The position numbers and the translations under genes were made by a program. A stretch of DNA of 64,000 nt from G963668605 sp963668605. GTDB taxonomy: Bacteria > Acidobacteriota > Terriglobia > Bryobacterales > Bryobacteraceae. The notes beneath the pieces are model-generated. The model searched no databases. It was not told where the DNA came from and was given only the letters and a program-made list of their open reading frames with translations. The stretch lies in contig OY764903.1 of NCBI GenBank assembly GCA_963668605.1, forward strand, positions 186,001 through 250,000, given 5' to 3'. Below, piece by piece: positions 9,224-18,303 of this stretch (within the stretch, counting starts at the first letter, position 1; every line of letters begins with the position of its first letter).

Positions 9224-10555
9224 CTAGATTGGAATCAATTTCTTGAACTGGTAGATCATCTCGAATCGCAGGAAATAGGAGGCATGCCCGGCGTGATAGA
9301 AATTGCCGGGCAGAAAGCTCTCATAGAGCACGTGCCCGCGCCAACTCGGATTGATCGTGAAATCGACGCGTGTCTGCACGCTGTCGCCGCGCTTCGTGCC
9401 GGCGGCGAAGATGCGCGCATCGCCGGCGAAGGGGTGGTAGGCTCCCATGTGGTAGTACGTGAAGCGCCAGTTCATCGGCTTCCACGGCGAAAAACCGGTT
9501 TCGGCCTGCAACATATTCATGTTGGTCCAATAACCCACGCCCTTCTCCTTCATCAGGCTGTAGAGGTACAACTCGCTCCACTTCGGAAAGCGCCCGAAGA
9601 GTGGGTCGTAGCCTTCGATCCTGTTTCCGGTTTTGGGGTCGTCGCCGGAAAACGCCCAGTAACCGCCGAGCACATACGGTTTACCCGGCCGGTCGAAGCT
9701 CCGCTTCACATGGCCGAAGGCACTCCAGGCGCGGATCTCGCGGCCGGCATGATCACCGCCCCATTGCAGCGCGCCTTCGCCCGTCGCCGTGAAACCGTGC
9801 GGCAGGCGGCGCACCAGGCGCCCTCCGGCCGTATTGACGTGGCGGTCTGGCTGAAACTGGGGATTCGAGTTCGCGCGTGTGTCGCGGACTTCCTTCTTGT
9901 AAAAGTAGTACGCTTCCACGTCCGTGTCGCGCCGCGGGGCACTCGTGAAGTAACTCCCGATGGCCTGGTCGTCCCATTCGGTCAGGAGCCTGTGCCGGTC
10001 GCTGAAGCGCGGCAGATAGCGGTCGCGCGACGGATTTGAAATGCCGATCAGTTCAATCTTCGATTTCTTCCAGGCGTAGGCCAGCACCGCGGCGTTATCG
10101 TAGATCGTGCGTGAGCCGTCCCACGGATTGCCCTCCATGATCAGTGCGCCTTCACCTCGCATCAGGTTCTGGCGTCCCACGCGTAGCGATAATCCTTTTA
10201 CGAACAGGTCGCGAAAATCCAGATACGCCGTCTCGAAGATGACCTCGTCGAAGCGCCACGGGCAGCGCTGTACGACAATCTGGTTGGTCTCTTGAGTGAG
10301 TCCCGCCACCACATCAATCTTGCTTGTGACTGGTACTTTTGCCCAGAAACGCGTACGGTAGCGCACCTGATTGCGCTGGTCGTCGAGGGCGTCGTTGAAG
10401 TCGAAGAGGTTATTCCAGTTCTCATTCCGGACGCGCTGTTCCACGCCGATTTCAACGCTTTTCGGCTCTGCGGCCTGGGCGCGTGCAGCCATCGGAAATG
10501 AACACAGCGCCGCTGCCAGCGCCAACAAGAGATGGGGACTAATAAATTCTTTCAC
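9224..10555 (-). CDS. Alginate-export-type outer-membrane porin
   Basis: The 443-residue protein has a clear Sec signal peptide (LLLALAAALCSFPMAARAQA) and then a pattern of alternating aromatic beta strands with R/D/E-rich turns (QRNQVRYRTRFWAKVP, LSLRVGRQNLMRGEGALI). This agrees with the alginate-export/AlgE-like family of monomeric 18-strand barrels, and the last residues (FLRFEMIYQFKKLIPI) resemble a terminal barrel strand. In this phylum such porins occur without alginate genes, so the transported compound is unknown. It stands alone: dnaG lies downstream on the same strand after 45 bases, and the upstream gene is divergent. Confidence 0.75.
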   Translation of the reverse strand: MKEFISPHLLLALAAALCSFPMAARAQAAEPKSVEIGVEQRVRNENWNNLFDFNDALDDQRNQVRYRTRFWAKVPVTSKIDVVAGLTQETNQIVVQRCPWRFDEVIFETAYLDFRDLFVKGLSLRVGRQNLMRGEGALIMEGNPWDGSRTIYDNAAVLAYAWKKSKIELIGISNPSRDRYLPRFSDRHRLLTEWDDQAIGSYFTSAPRRDTDVEAYYFYKKEVRDTRANSNPQFQPDRHVNTAGGRLVRRLPHGFTATGEGALQWGGDHAGREIRAWSAFGHVKRSFDRPGKPYVLGGYWAFSGDDPKTGNRIEGYDPLFGRFPKWSELYLYSLMKEKGVGYWTNMNMLQAETGFSPWKPMNWRFTYYHMGAYHPFAGDARIFAAGTKRGDSVQTRVDFTINPSWRGHVLYESFLPGNFYHAGHASYFLRFEMIYQFKKLIPI

Positions 10556-10752
10556 TGAGTTGCCTATCGTGGGGAATTTTTCATTCTAACATTAGAGTCG
10601 CGGATCTGGTTCTCTCTTCACTTCCACGAAGAACTGCTAAAGTTCTCATCGCCGCCACCGATGAATATTTTAGGAAATCTTCGTGGGTTTCCGACGGCGC
10701 ATCGCCAGGGACCTGTAATACGTTGTACTACAAAGAAAATAAAAGACTTAGG

Positions 10753-10781
10753 TTGATTTTGCGGCGCTGCGCGCATATACT
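10753..10781 (+). promoter_or_regulatory. Strong sigma70-type promoter for the FecR-like gene
   Basis: TTGATT at 10753-10758 and TATACT at 10776-10781 have the ideal 17-base spacing. Transcription would start near 10788, about 33 bases before the TTG start codon. The flanking bases are AT-rich compared with the surroundings. Confidence 0.7.
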
Positions 10782-10820
10782 TTGAAATAGGGTGTAATAG
10801 GACGATAGGAGGATAATACC

Positions 10821-11447
10821 TTGTCCAGGTGGATGACCGTCATAATCGCGTCAATTCTAGGTGCCGCGCTTGCCGCTGCCGCGCCAGTGGCCACAATTTC
10901 CAGCGCGGAGCCATTCCAGTTGCGTGGCGTCTCGGTGCCTGTGCGTGGCGTGCCTGATTGGCCGCTCTCGGCCGGCGATGAGATCGCGACAGGTGCTGCG
11001 CCAGCGATGATTTCCTTTGCGGATGGATCGCGCGTCTACCTGAACTCTCACACTCGCGCCAAGCTTCACGTGGCCGGGAAGCAGAACGTCCTGCGCCTGG
11101 TGCAGGGCGACCTCGCGTACAAAGTCAACAAGAACTCGCGGATCTCGCTTGCGGGGCTCAATCGTGAGCCGTTGCCCGGAGACTCGAGTGAAGGTCTACT
11201 GTCGATCGACAGCCAGGCTGCGGTGTGGGCTCCGAAGGGATTCGACCCAGCGGCTGCCGGCAACAGTGTCGTGTTGCAGCAATATCGCATCACTCCCTAC
11301 AATTTGTTTTTCGTGAGCCAGTGGCGCAACTACACGCCGCCATTCGGAGTGCCGCCGGGCTCGCCGACCGGCGGCAGCTTGACGCCGCCGCCACTGCCGG
11401 AAGTTGGCCCCAAGCCGCTTCCGCCAATCAGCAGCAGCAAGCCGTAA
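10821..11447 (+). CDS. Secreted FecR-domain-like protein
   Basis: The TTG at 10821 is chosen because TAGGAGG lies eight bases upstream; an ATG four codons later has no better signal. The 208-residue product has an N-terminal signal sequence (VIIASILGAALAAAAP) and a central FecR-like fold (ISFADGSRVYLNSHTRAKL, then LRLVQGDLAYKV), the type in which a short beta domain measures or holds a surface ligand. The C-terminal 55 residues are rich in Pro and Gly (GSPTGGSLTPPPLPEVGP), possibly a wall-spanning linker. The next gene begins 36 bases on, so the two are probably an operon. The role is unknown; the family is often surface-associated. Confidence 0.65.
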   Translation: MSRWMTVIIASILGAALAAAAPVATISSAEPFQLRGVSVPVRGVPDWPLSAGDEIATGAAPAMISFADGSRVYLNSHTRAKLHVAGKQNVLRLVQGDLAYKVNKNSRISLAGLNREPLPGDSSEGLLSIDSQAAVWAPKGFDPAAAGNSVVLQQYRITPYNLFFVSQWRNYTPPFGVPPGSPTGGSLTPPPLPEVGPKPLPPISSSKP

Positions 11448-11483
11448 GACTTTCGCGTGCGGAGCAGTGCTAAGGAGACTCGG

Positions 11484-13073
11484 ATGAGAGCGCAGCAGAA
11501 AATTCTATTTTCGATAATAGCGTTTGTTATTTGTATTTCTATGACGGGCGGATCGCTTTGCGGCCAGACCGCGCCCGTACTCACGCCCAATGGAACGGTG
11601 AACGCGGCTGACTATACCCGCAGTTTCGCCCCCGGAGCGATCGTCTCGATTTTCGGCACGAATCTGGCAACCAAACTGGCGCAGGCCGCTGAGTTGCCTC
11701 TTCCGACGAGTCTGGATGGCACGTCCGTCGAGATAGTGGACGGAACAAAGACCACGCTGGCAGGGCTCTACATGGTCTCGGCGGGACAGATCAATGCGAT
11801 GCTGCCCTACGATGTCGGCGCCTCCGTGAAAGTGCGTGTACGCAGCACCTCCGGCGTCAGCGCCGAGGACACCATCGCGGTTGCGCCGCGCGCGCCGCGA
11901 TTATTCGCAGTCGATCAGTCGGGACTCGGCCGCGCGGTGAGCACGCATCCCGACGGAAAGTATCTGAGCCGGGAACTTCCCGGCAAACCAGGCGCTCCAG
12001 CGACGCTTTGGCTCAACAGCATGGGCGCGGTCGACCCGCCCATCGCCGCCGGTGTGAGCGTGGAGCCCAAGCCGCTGCGAAATGTCAGCGAGCCGGTCAC
12101 GATGACGATCAATAACAAGCCAGCGCCAGTCGATTTTGCGGGTCTCGTGCCGTATCTCACCGGGCTGTATCAGATCAACTACCGTCTGCCCTTCGACGAA
12201 GTCGTCGGCGACGTTCCTATCAGAGTTACCGTCGGCCAGGCATCGTCGCAGACGAATATTTCTGTACCGGTGGAGCCCAACGGCTTCTACTGGGTCTATA
12301 CGGGCGGCAAGTTTGTCAACGGCCAGACGCTGAACGGGATCGCTGGCGCGAACTGTGCGATCGCATATTGGCATAACGATAAAGACGTCCTCGGCCAAAG
12401 CGGTTATCTCGCCTGGGCCAAGGAGGTCGCCTTCGGAGCCGATGGCACGGCCACTTCGGGCCTCGCCCTGACGCTGCGTGACGGCGATTCGATCGTCTAC
12501 GACAACAACGGAATTGAGACGGGTTCTGACGCTGGCTACTACGATGGCAGCGCCGGAACAGCGGGGAAACCGGGAATGACCGTGTTTCTCTCTATGTCGA
12601 AGAATGCGAACGTAGTCACGGCTGGATTTTTCCGGCTGGCCGCGCGCACGACGATTACGCAAGTGACCGGTTACTTCGATGGCAACGGAGATTCAGAGTT
12701 GCGTTTCGATCCGGCCAGCCCCTTCAACATGTGGCGCATGAACATCTGGTCCAACGCGGCCGGGAATGTGCCGAGCAATCTCAAACCGTTCACGGGAGAC
12801 AAGTTCTCGAGCGATACGCAAGCGGGCAAGTTTTCGATCTCCGACACCGGCGCGAAGCGCCTCTTTCCCGGCGGCATTAGCGACTCCATTTTCCGGCTGA
12901 CTTACACACTGGCCGCTCCGCTCACTCTCGATGCCGGCGATTACTGGTTCAGTCATGATCTGGCGCCGGGCGATTCCACCGCATCGGCGAAGTCCACGGC
13001 ACCGCCCGCGGCGCAAGGCGAATCGCAAGCCCAGCGTGTGCGCCGTGACTCGGTGCTGCGTCTGATACCCTAG
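11484..13073 (+). CDS. Secreted TIGR03437-type protein
   Basis: ATG at 11484 is preceded by AAGGAG; an upstream in-frame GTG lacks this. After a signal peptide (ILFSIIAFVICISMTGG) the first 230 residues match the Solibacter-type repeat domain TIGR03437: NAADYTRSFAPGAIVSIFGTNLA, then AGQINAMLPYDV and YQINYRLP, in which the phrase Q-I-N before a polar strand is characteristic. The domain is built of immunoglobulin-like beta units and found in secreted proteins of this lineage. The C-terminal 280 residues (VYTGGKFVNGQTLNGIAGANC onward) are a separate predicted beta domain with no family I can name. Total 529 residues. It sits between the FecR-like gene and the O-antigen-ligase-like gene. Confidence 0.75.
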   Translation: MRAQQKILFSIIAFVICISMTGGSLCGQTAPVLTPNGTVNAADYTRSFAPGAIVSIFGTNLATKLAQAAELPLPTSLDGTSVEIVDGTKTTLAGLYMVSAGQINAMLPYDVGASVKVRVRSTSGVSAEDTIAVAPRAPRLFAVDQSGLGRAVSTHPDGKYLSRELPGKPGAPATLWLNSMGAVDPPIAAGVSVEPKPLRNVSEPVTMTINNKPAPVDFAGLVPYLTGLYQINYRLPFDEVVGDVPIRVTVGQASSQTNISVPVEPNGFYWVYTGGKFVNGQTLNGIAGANCAIAYWHNDKDVLGQSGYLAWAKEVAFGADGTATSGLALTLRDGDSIVYDNNGIETGSDAGYYDGSAGTAGKPGMTVFLSMSKNANVVTAGFFRLAARTTITQVTGYFDGNGDSELRFDPASPFNMWRMNIWSNAAGNVPSNLKPFTGDKFSSDTQAGKFSISDTGAKRLFPGGISDSIFRLTYTLAAPLTLDAGDYWFSHDLAPGDSTASAKSTAPPAAQGESQAQRVRRDSVLRLIP

Positions 13074-13078
13074 AGCGC

Positions 13079-14383
13079 GTGAACATCTTTGGACTCTGCG
13101 GACTGACTCTGGCCTTAGGCTATGCTGTGTTTCAGTACGGCGGAATCCTCGTCGACGACTGGCACATCTCGCTGTTGGCCGTCGGCTGCGTGAGCCTGAT
13201 CTTCTGGTTCCGGCCTAGGCGCCGCGATGCTTCGCCGCCGCTCGACGTGCTCTCCCGCGGGTTACTCGCGGCCCTGTTCGTCCTGGCTGTTCTGCAGGTG
13301 ATTCCGCTTCCGCTGGGGATACTCAAGATCATCTCTCCGGCGCGAGCCGAATTGTTGACCGCTGCTGAGCCATTGCTGGGCCCCGTTTCGATGGCCACGC
13401 TGAGCGTGCAACCGGCCGCCTCGCTGGAGCACATTTTCCGCCTCGCCGCCTACGTGCTGGTGTTCCTGATGCTGCGCGATCTCGGCTGGAGTTTTCGCAG
13501 CAGACCCTTCTGGCCGGTTGCGCCGATCCTCGCCATTGCCTGGCTCGAAGCGCTGCTCGGAATCGTGCAGGCTCATCTCGGCGGCGTCAACGCCATCGCC
13601 AGCGGGACTTATCCGAACCGCAACCACTTTGCCGGCCTGCTTGCAATGACGCTGCCGTTTACTATTGCCGCCGCGGTGGCGGTCTACAGAAATGGAAAAT
13701 CGAAGTTCGAGACGCCGGCGGCTCCCGCGATCGCGGCCTGCGCGCTGCTAGGCGCTGCCGCCACGCTGCTGGTCGGAATCTTGTTCTCGCTTTCGCGCAT
13801 GGGATTCCTTGCGGCGCTCGCCGGGCTGGTTGTTTCCGGCGCCGTGGCCGTGAGCGGTGGAAAACCGGGTTGGCGTACCTGGGTCCCGCTCCTGACGCTG
13901 TTGCTCGTCTCCGCGCTCGCGTTTGTTTTCCTACCCACGGATCCGCTCATCGTGCGCTTTGCGGATCTGGCTGCCACGGACGACATATCCGGCGACACGC
14001 GCGCGCAGGTCTGGGGCGATACGCTTCGCCTGATCGAAGCCTACCCGGTTTTCGGTAGCGGTCTGGGCAGCTATGAGTCCGCGTTGATGCGTTTCAAGTC
14101 GGCGGCGCCTATGAATGCGGTGGACTACGCGCACAACGATTACCTGCAGACGGCCGCGGAATTCGGCCTGCCGGGATTGCTCGTTTTGCTCGCGCTTGGC
14201 GGCGTCGTGATCTTTCGCGCGGTGCAAGCCGCCGCGCGCCAGGACAATGCGCGCTATATCGCCATTGCCTGTATCGGCGCATTCGCAGCGATCGCGCTCC
14301 ACAGTCTCGTCGACTTTAACCTCTACATCCCAGCGAATGCGATGCTACTCGCCTGGATCGCCGGCCTGGCTGCCAGCCTCTAG
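13079..14383 (+). CDS. O-antigen ligase / Wzy-like polymerase, 3' end replaced by an IS end
   Basis: The GTG at 13079 starts six bases after the previous stop. The protein has about ten membrane helices and a central Wzy_C-type region: TYPNRNHFAGLLAMTLPF, then TDDISGDTRAQVWGDTL and FGSGLGSYESALMRF, followed by DYAHNDYLQTAAEFGLPGLL, typical of O-antigen ligases and related glycan polymerases. It acts in the inner membrane on lipid-linked saccharides. The stop codon TAG (14381-14383) is formed from the TA target and first base of a decayed IS630 end, so the original protein was probably longer; many relatives carry a C-terminal extension. No glycosyltransferase cluster is nearby. Confidence 0.75.
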   Translation: MNIFGLCGLTLALGYAVFQYGGILVDDWHISLLAVGCVSLIFWFRPRRRDASPPLDVLSRGLLAALFVLAVLQVIPLPLGILKIISPARAELLTAAEPLLGPVSMATLSVQPAASLEHIFRLAAYVLVFLMLRDLGWSFRSRPFWPVAPILAIAWLEALLGIVQAHLGGVNAIASGTYPNRNHFAGLLAMTLPFTIAAAVAVYRNGKSKFETPAAPAIAACALLGAAATLLVGILFSLSRMGFLAALAGLVVSGAVAVSGGKPGWRTWVPLLTLLLVSALAFVFLPTDPLIVRFADLAATDDISGDTRAQVWGDTLRLIEAYPVFGSGLGSYESALMRFKSAAPMNAVDYAHNDYLQTAAEFGLPGLLVLLALGGVVIFRAVQAAARQDNARYIAIACIGAFAAIALHSLVDFNLYIPANAMLLAWIAGLAASL

Positions 14384-15045
14384 TGTAGTGCGGCCTAAAT
14401 AGTGACGTTTATCTACCCCGCGTCGTCCTTACAACAGAAGGAGCAAAACCGATGCGTGTGGCGCGACCTGTGGTGCTGCGTACCGAACAACGAGAGCTGC
14501 TGAAATCTCATGCACGTGCTCGGAGCGCAGCGGCGCGCAGCGTGGAGCGCGCCCGGATTGTCTTGCTGGCAGCTTCCGGAATGCAGGATAAGCAAATCGC
14601 GGCCAAGTTGGGCATCACACCGGAGAAGGCAGCACGTTAGCGGAACCGGTTTCTGGACGGCGGCTTGGCGGCGCTCGACAAAGACGCGCCGCGCCCGGAA
14701 AGAACGCCCACGATCACACCGGCTCAGATCCAGGAAGTGATCCGGAAAACGACGCAAGAGAAGCCCCGCAACGCCACACACTCGAGCACACGCAGCATGG
14801 CCAAAAGCGCTGGTCTGAGCGAGAAGAGAGTGTGCCGGATCTGGCGTCAGCATGGCTTGAGGCCGCACATGACGCACACCTTCTAAGGTCAGCAACGATC
14901 CTCAGTTCACGGAGAAACTGAATGCCGCTATTGAGCTATATCTGAACCCGCCGGAACACGCCATCGTGCTCTGGCGCCGACGAAAAGAGCCAGATCCAGG
15001 CGCTGGACCGCACGCAATCGGGACTCCCGTTGAAGAAGAACTCGC
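14381..15045 (+). mobile_element. Decayed IS630-family copy (left end and half of the transposase)
   Basis: The left end TAGTGTAGTG at 14381 matches the terminal repeat of the intact element at 47990-49128. The translated pieces follow the intact transposase in order: VERARIVLLAASGMQDKQIA (from ATG 14452, ended by TAG at 14638), SEKRVCRIWRQHGLRPH, then IELYLNPPEHAIVLW and DEKSQIQALDRTQ with the first catalytic Asp. At least one in-frame stop and one or more frameshifts break it, and homology ends near 15045, before the second Asp and the Glu. No right-hand terminal repeat is visible before 15299. It is a fossil copy of a relative, not identical to the intact one. Confidence 0.8.
14452..15045 (+). 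pseudogene. IS630 transposase pseudogene
   Basis: Three collinear segments in different frames match the N-terminal half of the transposase at 48049-49131: 14452-14640 (helix-turn-helix region), about 14644-14886 (linker and second DNA-binding region, ending RPHMTHTF), and about 14900-15045 (YLNPPEHA, then DEKSQIQALDRTQSGLPLKK). In-frame stops occur at 14638 and 14884. The C-terminal catalytic Asp and Glu are lost, so it cannot be active. About 250 bases between here and the VWA gene show no gene I can support. Confidence 0.8.
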
Positions 15046-15298
15046 AGTCTTTGCATTCTAAGGTAGTAACGAAAATGAGGCTGCGACGCTTCCGGTCGCT
15101 GCGCTTCCGGCACTTTGAGTGCGTACACTGGAGCACTTCGGGAAAGCTGTCGTGATTACCGGTTGGCCAAGTAAGTAGCCAGGTTTGTCCAAGCCGCCAG
15201 GAGTGATGTGGGCTGCTCCGGCAGATCCCTTGCGAGAACCGCGGAAATACTGTCCCGGCGGTACTCTGCCGGCGGCCATTTGATCTTATGCTCTGAAT

Positions 15299-16228
15299 GT
15301 GATGTCTCGGCCCGCGATCTGGGTTGCCGCGCTGTGGGGATGCTATCTCTGCATGGGGGCTGATGGTCCCGCACTGAAAAGCCGCATCAGAGTCGATTCG
15401 GATCTCGTTCTGATCAACGCGGCGGTTATGGATCGGGACGGACACTTTGTGCCCGGTCTCAAGAAAGATAACTTCCGTTTGTTCGACGGAAACAAGGAAC
15501 AACAGATCCTGAACTTCTCACAGGACGATGCTCCGGTCTCGATGGGGATCATCTTCGATGCCAGCGGCAGCATGAAAAACACCCTGCCAGTTGCCAAGTC
15601 GGCGTTGCGGGAGTTCCTCGCGAGCTCAAATCCACAGGACGAGTTTGCTGCGGTAGTGGTCCGGGATAAGCCCGATTGGACTTTGCAGTTCACACGCGAT
15701 CCTCAAAAGGTTCTGAGCCAACTGGACTCCTTGGCGGCTGGTGGATACACGGCTCTTCACGACTCCATCTACCTCGCGGCGCAAGAGATGCGGTCTGCGC
15801 ACAACGCGCGAAAGGCGCTCCTGCTAATCACCGACGGTATAGACAACCACAGCCGGTACAGCGCGGCGGATCTCAGACAGATGCTCCAGGAAGCGGATGT
15901 CACGATTTACGCGATCGGCGTATTCCGTGGCTTTCCGGAGGACGATGCGACAGAAGGCTGTCTCTTGCTCGAACAACTTGCCAATGATACCGGCGGCCGG
16001 TTTCTGCAGGCAAGCCGGCCGAAGGATGTGGCACAAGCCATGCGGCATCTGGACGTGCGGAACGAGTACGTATTGGGGTTTTTTCCGGAAGGCGTTCCGC
16101 CGAACGGAAAATACCACCATGTGAACCTCAGAATTTTGCCGGTGAACGGAACCAATAAACTCCGCGCATCGTGGAGACGGGGTTACTACGCTCCGTACCA
16201 TGCCGAAGCCGCAGGCAAGAGGCCGTGA
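15299..16228 (+). CDS. Secreted VWFA-related protein of the acidobacterial type (TIGR03436-like)
   Basis: The GTG at 15299 is followed directly by ATG at 15302; either could be the start. The 309-residue product has a short hydrophobic N-terminus (IWVAALWGCYLCMGADG). LVLINAAVMDRDGHFVPGLKKDNFRLFDG is the hallmark leader of acidobacterial VWFA-related proteins. The von Willebrand A domain follows, with the metal-site motif DASGS near residue 85, a Thr in GGYTALHDSIY and Asp in LLITDGIDN. Such domains bind proteins through a divalent ion and are exported. The C-terminal LRASWRRGYYAP is a conserved ending of the family. The two-component genes follow after 70 bases. Confidence 0.8.
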   Translation: MMSRPAIWVAALWGCYLCMGADGPALKSRIRVDSDLVLINAAVMDRDGHFVPGLKKDNFRLFDGNKEQQILNFSQDDAPVSMGIIFDASGSMKNTLPVAKSALREFLASSNPQDEFAAVVVRDKPDWTLQFTRDPQKVLSQLDSLAAGGYTALHDSIYLAAQEMRSAHNARKALLLITDGIDNHSRYSAADLRQMLQEADVTIYAIGVFRGFPEDDATEGCLLLEQLANDTGGRFLQASRPKDVAQAMRHLDVRNEYVLGFFPEGVPPNGKYHHVNLRILPVNGTNKLRASWRRGYYAPYHAEAAGKRP

Positions 16229-16298
16229 GAACCGGCATCCCGCTGTTTAGTTACACTGATACTCGGAACGAGACGTTTGGATGCGGGAGCGTACTATC

Positions 16299-17648
16299 AT
16301 GAACACGCGGCCAGCGCTGCTGATTGGCTTCGGAGGCGTGCTGGCGCTCATGTTTTTCGCCGGTCTGGACGCTGCGCGCGTTATCGGCCGCATCCACACG
16401 CGTGACAAGGAGATCCGCAGGGACTACCAGAGCCGTAATCTGATTCTCAATCAGATTCGATCCAACCTTTATTTATCCGGCACCTACGTTCGAGACTATC
16501 TGCTGGAGCCGGAAGCGACGGGCGCCGCGACTTTCCTCTCGGACCTCGAAGCGACACGCCGGCGCATGGACGCCGCCCTCGGAGAATATGAAAGCATCCT
16601 AAGACCCAATGAGAGGCGGCCCTTCGACGGTCTGAAGCGGGAGTTGCGCTCCTACTGGAAAGTCCTTGATCCCGTCCTGCGTTGGACATCGGAGCAACGC
16701 CGCAAGAACGGTTACCAGTTCCTGCGCGACGAAGTGTTTCCGCGTCGCATGGCCATGCTGGACGTTGCCGGCCAGATCGCGGCTATCAACGACAAACTCC
16801 TGGCGGCTGGCGAGGAGAGCGCGGAGAACCTGTTTTCCGAATACCGCCAGCGGCTTGTGTTCACGCTGCTGGTCAGCATGGGCCTTGGAATATCCCTGGC
16901 GGCTTTCAGTATTCACCGCACCCTCCATCTGGAGCTGGAGGCGGCGGACCGCTATCAGGAGATCGTCGAGGCGCGCAGGGAATTAAAAAATCTTTCTGCA
17001 AGCCTTGTGGCCGCGCAGGAGAACGAACGGCGCTCCATTTCCCGTGAGTTGCATGATGAAGTCGGTCAATCTCTGTCGGCAGTGCTGGTCGAGTTGGGGA
17101 ATCTCGCCGCGGCCCTTCCAGACGGATCGGGACAGAAGGCAAGACAACACGCCGACACGATCCGCAAGCTTGTGGAGGGTAGCGTGGCTGCTGTTCGAAA
17201 TCTCGCTCTGCTTCTGCGCCCCTCGATGCTTGACGATCTCGGCCTCGTTCCGGCTCTACAGTGGCAGGCGCGCGAAACCGGGCGCCGGACAGGTATTCGC
17301 GTCGCAGTTGCCGCGGACAGCGTCTTGGGCGATCTTCCGGAGAGCCACAAGACCTGCGTCTACCGCCTCGTGCAGGAAGCCTTGCACAACTGCACGCGCC
17401 ACGCCGAGGCGCGCAAGATCCAGGTAACAGTGCGGCAGGAGGGTGACCGGCTGGTACTGACCGTCCAGGATGACGGCAAGGGCTTCGACCCGAAGAAGGA
17501 GAAGGGATTGGGTATTCTTGGAATGGAAGAGCGAGTGACGCATTTGAGCGGTAGTTTTCGGATTGACTCGCAACCCGGAAAAGGAAGTCTCATTGCAGTA
17601 ACGCTGCCCCTGGCGGGATCGCCCGGACCGGGAGAGGAGGTGGACTGA
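16299..17648 (+). CDS. NarL-type sensor histidine kinase
   Basis: I prefer the ATG at 16299, which has GGGAG upstream; an in-frame ATG at 16281 adds six residues. The 449-residue protein has membrane helices at about residues 5-25 and 184-204, enclosing a helical periplasmic sensor region of the CHASE3/four-helix type. The HisKA_3 dimerisation motif ENERRSISRELHDEVGQSL carries the phospho-accepting His near residue 252. The HATPase domain has YRLVQEALHNCTRHAEA, DDGKGFD and GLGILGMEERV. The stop overlaps the start of the response regulator (TGATG), so the two are translationally coupled. The stimulus is unknown. Confidence 0.9.
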   Translation: MNTRPALLIGFGGVLALMFFAGLDAARVIGRIHTRDKEIRRDYQSRNLILNQIRSNLYLSGTYVRDYLLEPEATGAATFLSDLEATRRRMDAALGEYESILRPNERRPFDGLKRELRSYWKVLDPVLRWTSEQRRKNGYQFLRDEVFPRRMAMLDVAGQIAAINDKLLAAGEESAENLFSEYRQRLVFTLLVSMGLGISLAAFSIHRTLHLELEAADRYQEIVEARRELKNLSASLVAAQENERRSISRELHDEVGQSLSAVLVELGNLAAALPDGSGQKARQHADTIRKLVEGSVAAVRNLALLLRPSMLDDLGLVPALQWQARETGRRTGIRVAVAADSVLGDLPESHKTCVYRLVQEALHNCTRHAEARKIQVTVRQEGDRLVLTVQDDGKGFDPKKEKGLGILGMEERVTHLSGSFRIDSQPGKGSLIAVTLPLAGSPGPGEEVD

Positions 17649-18295
17649 TGAGGGTCCGAATACTCATCGCGGACGATCACACCGTCATCCGGACCGGCTT
17701 GAAGCTCGTGCTGGAGCGGCAGCCCGGCTTTGAGGTGGTCGGGGAAGCGGCCGACGGCAGAGCGGCTGTGGCGCTGGCGGAATCTCTTTCTCCAGACGTG
17801 GTTGTACTCGACATTGCCATGCCGAATCTGAACGGCATTGAGGCGGCGCGGCAAATTTCCAATAAACTGCCGCGCACGTCCATCGTCATCCTCAGCATGC
17901 ATTCCGATGAGGGCTACGTGCTGCGGGCGCTGAAATCTGGCGCGCGCGCGTACCTGCTCAAGGACTCCGCGGAGTCCGATCTGATCAACGCGATCCGGGC
18001 GGTGAATGACGGCAAAGCGTTCTTCAGCCCTGCGATCAGCAGAATGCTTGTCGAAGACTACATGCGGCAGATGAAAGAACGCGAGGTAGAGGATAGCTAT
18101 GAGCTGCTCACGTCGCGCGAAAGAGAGATCCTTCAGTTATTAGCTGAGGGCAAATCGAACAAGGACGTCGCCGCCATCCTGAACCTCAGCCCCTACACGG
18201 TCGAAACGCACCGCAGTAATATTCTCGAGAAGCTGAATCTGCACAGTGTTCCGGAGTTGATTCTTTACGCTGTCCGCAAGGGTGTAATCTCCTGA
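17648..18295 (+). CDS. NarL/FixJ-family response regulator
   Basis: The 215-residue protein has a receiver domain (ILIADDHTVIRTGLKLVLER) with the phosphorylated Asp at residue 55 (VVVLDIAMPNLNG) and the conserved Lys in YLLKDS. The C-terminal LuxR-type helix-turn-helix is LTSREREILQLLAEGKSNKDVA, then LNLSPYTVETHRSNILEKL. It overlaps the kinase gene by one base and is its evident partner. It is convergent with the TolC-like gene of the efflux operon, with eight bases between stops. The targets are unknown; control of the neighbouring efflux operon is possible but unproven. Confidence 0.93.
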   Translation: MRVRILIADDHTVIRTGLKLVLERQPGFEVVGEAADGRAAVALAESLSPDVVVLDIAMPNLNGIEAARQISNKLPRTSIVILSMHSDEGYVLRALKSGARAYLLKDSAESDLINAIRAVNDGKAFFSPAISRMLVEDYMRQMKEREVEDSYELLTSREREILQLLAEGKSNKDVAAILNLSPYTVETHRSNILEKLNLHSVPELILYAVRKGVIS

Positions 18296-18303
18296 GTCCC
18301 CTA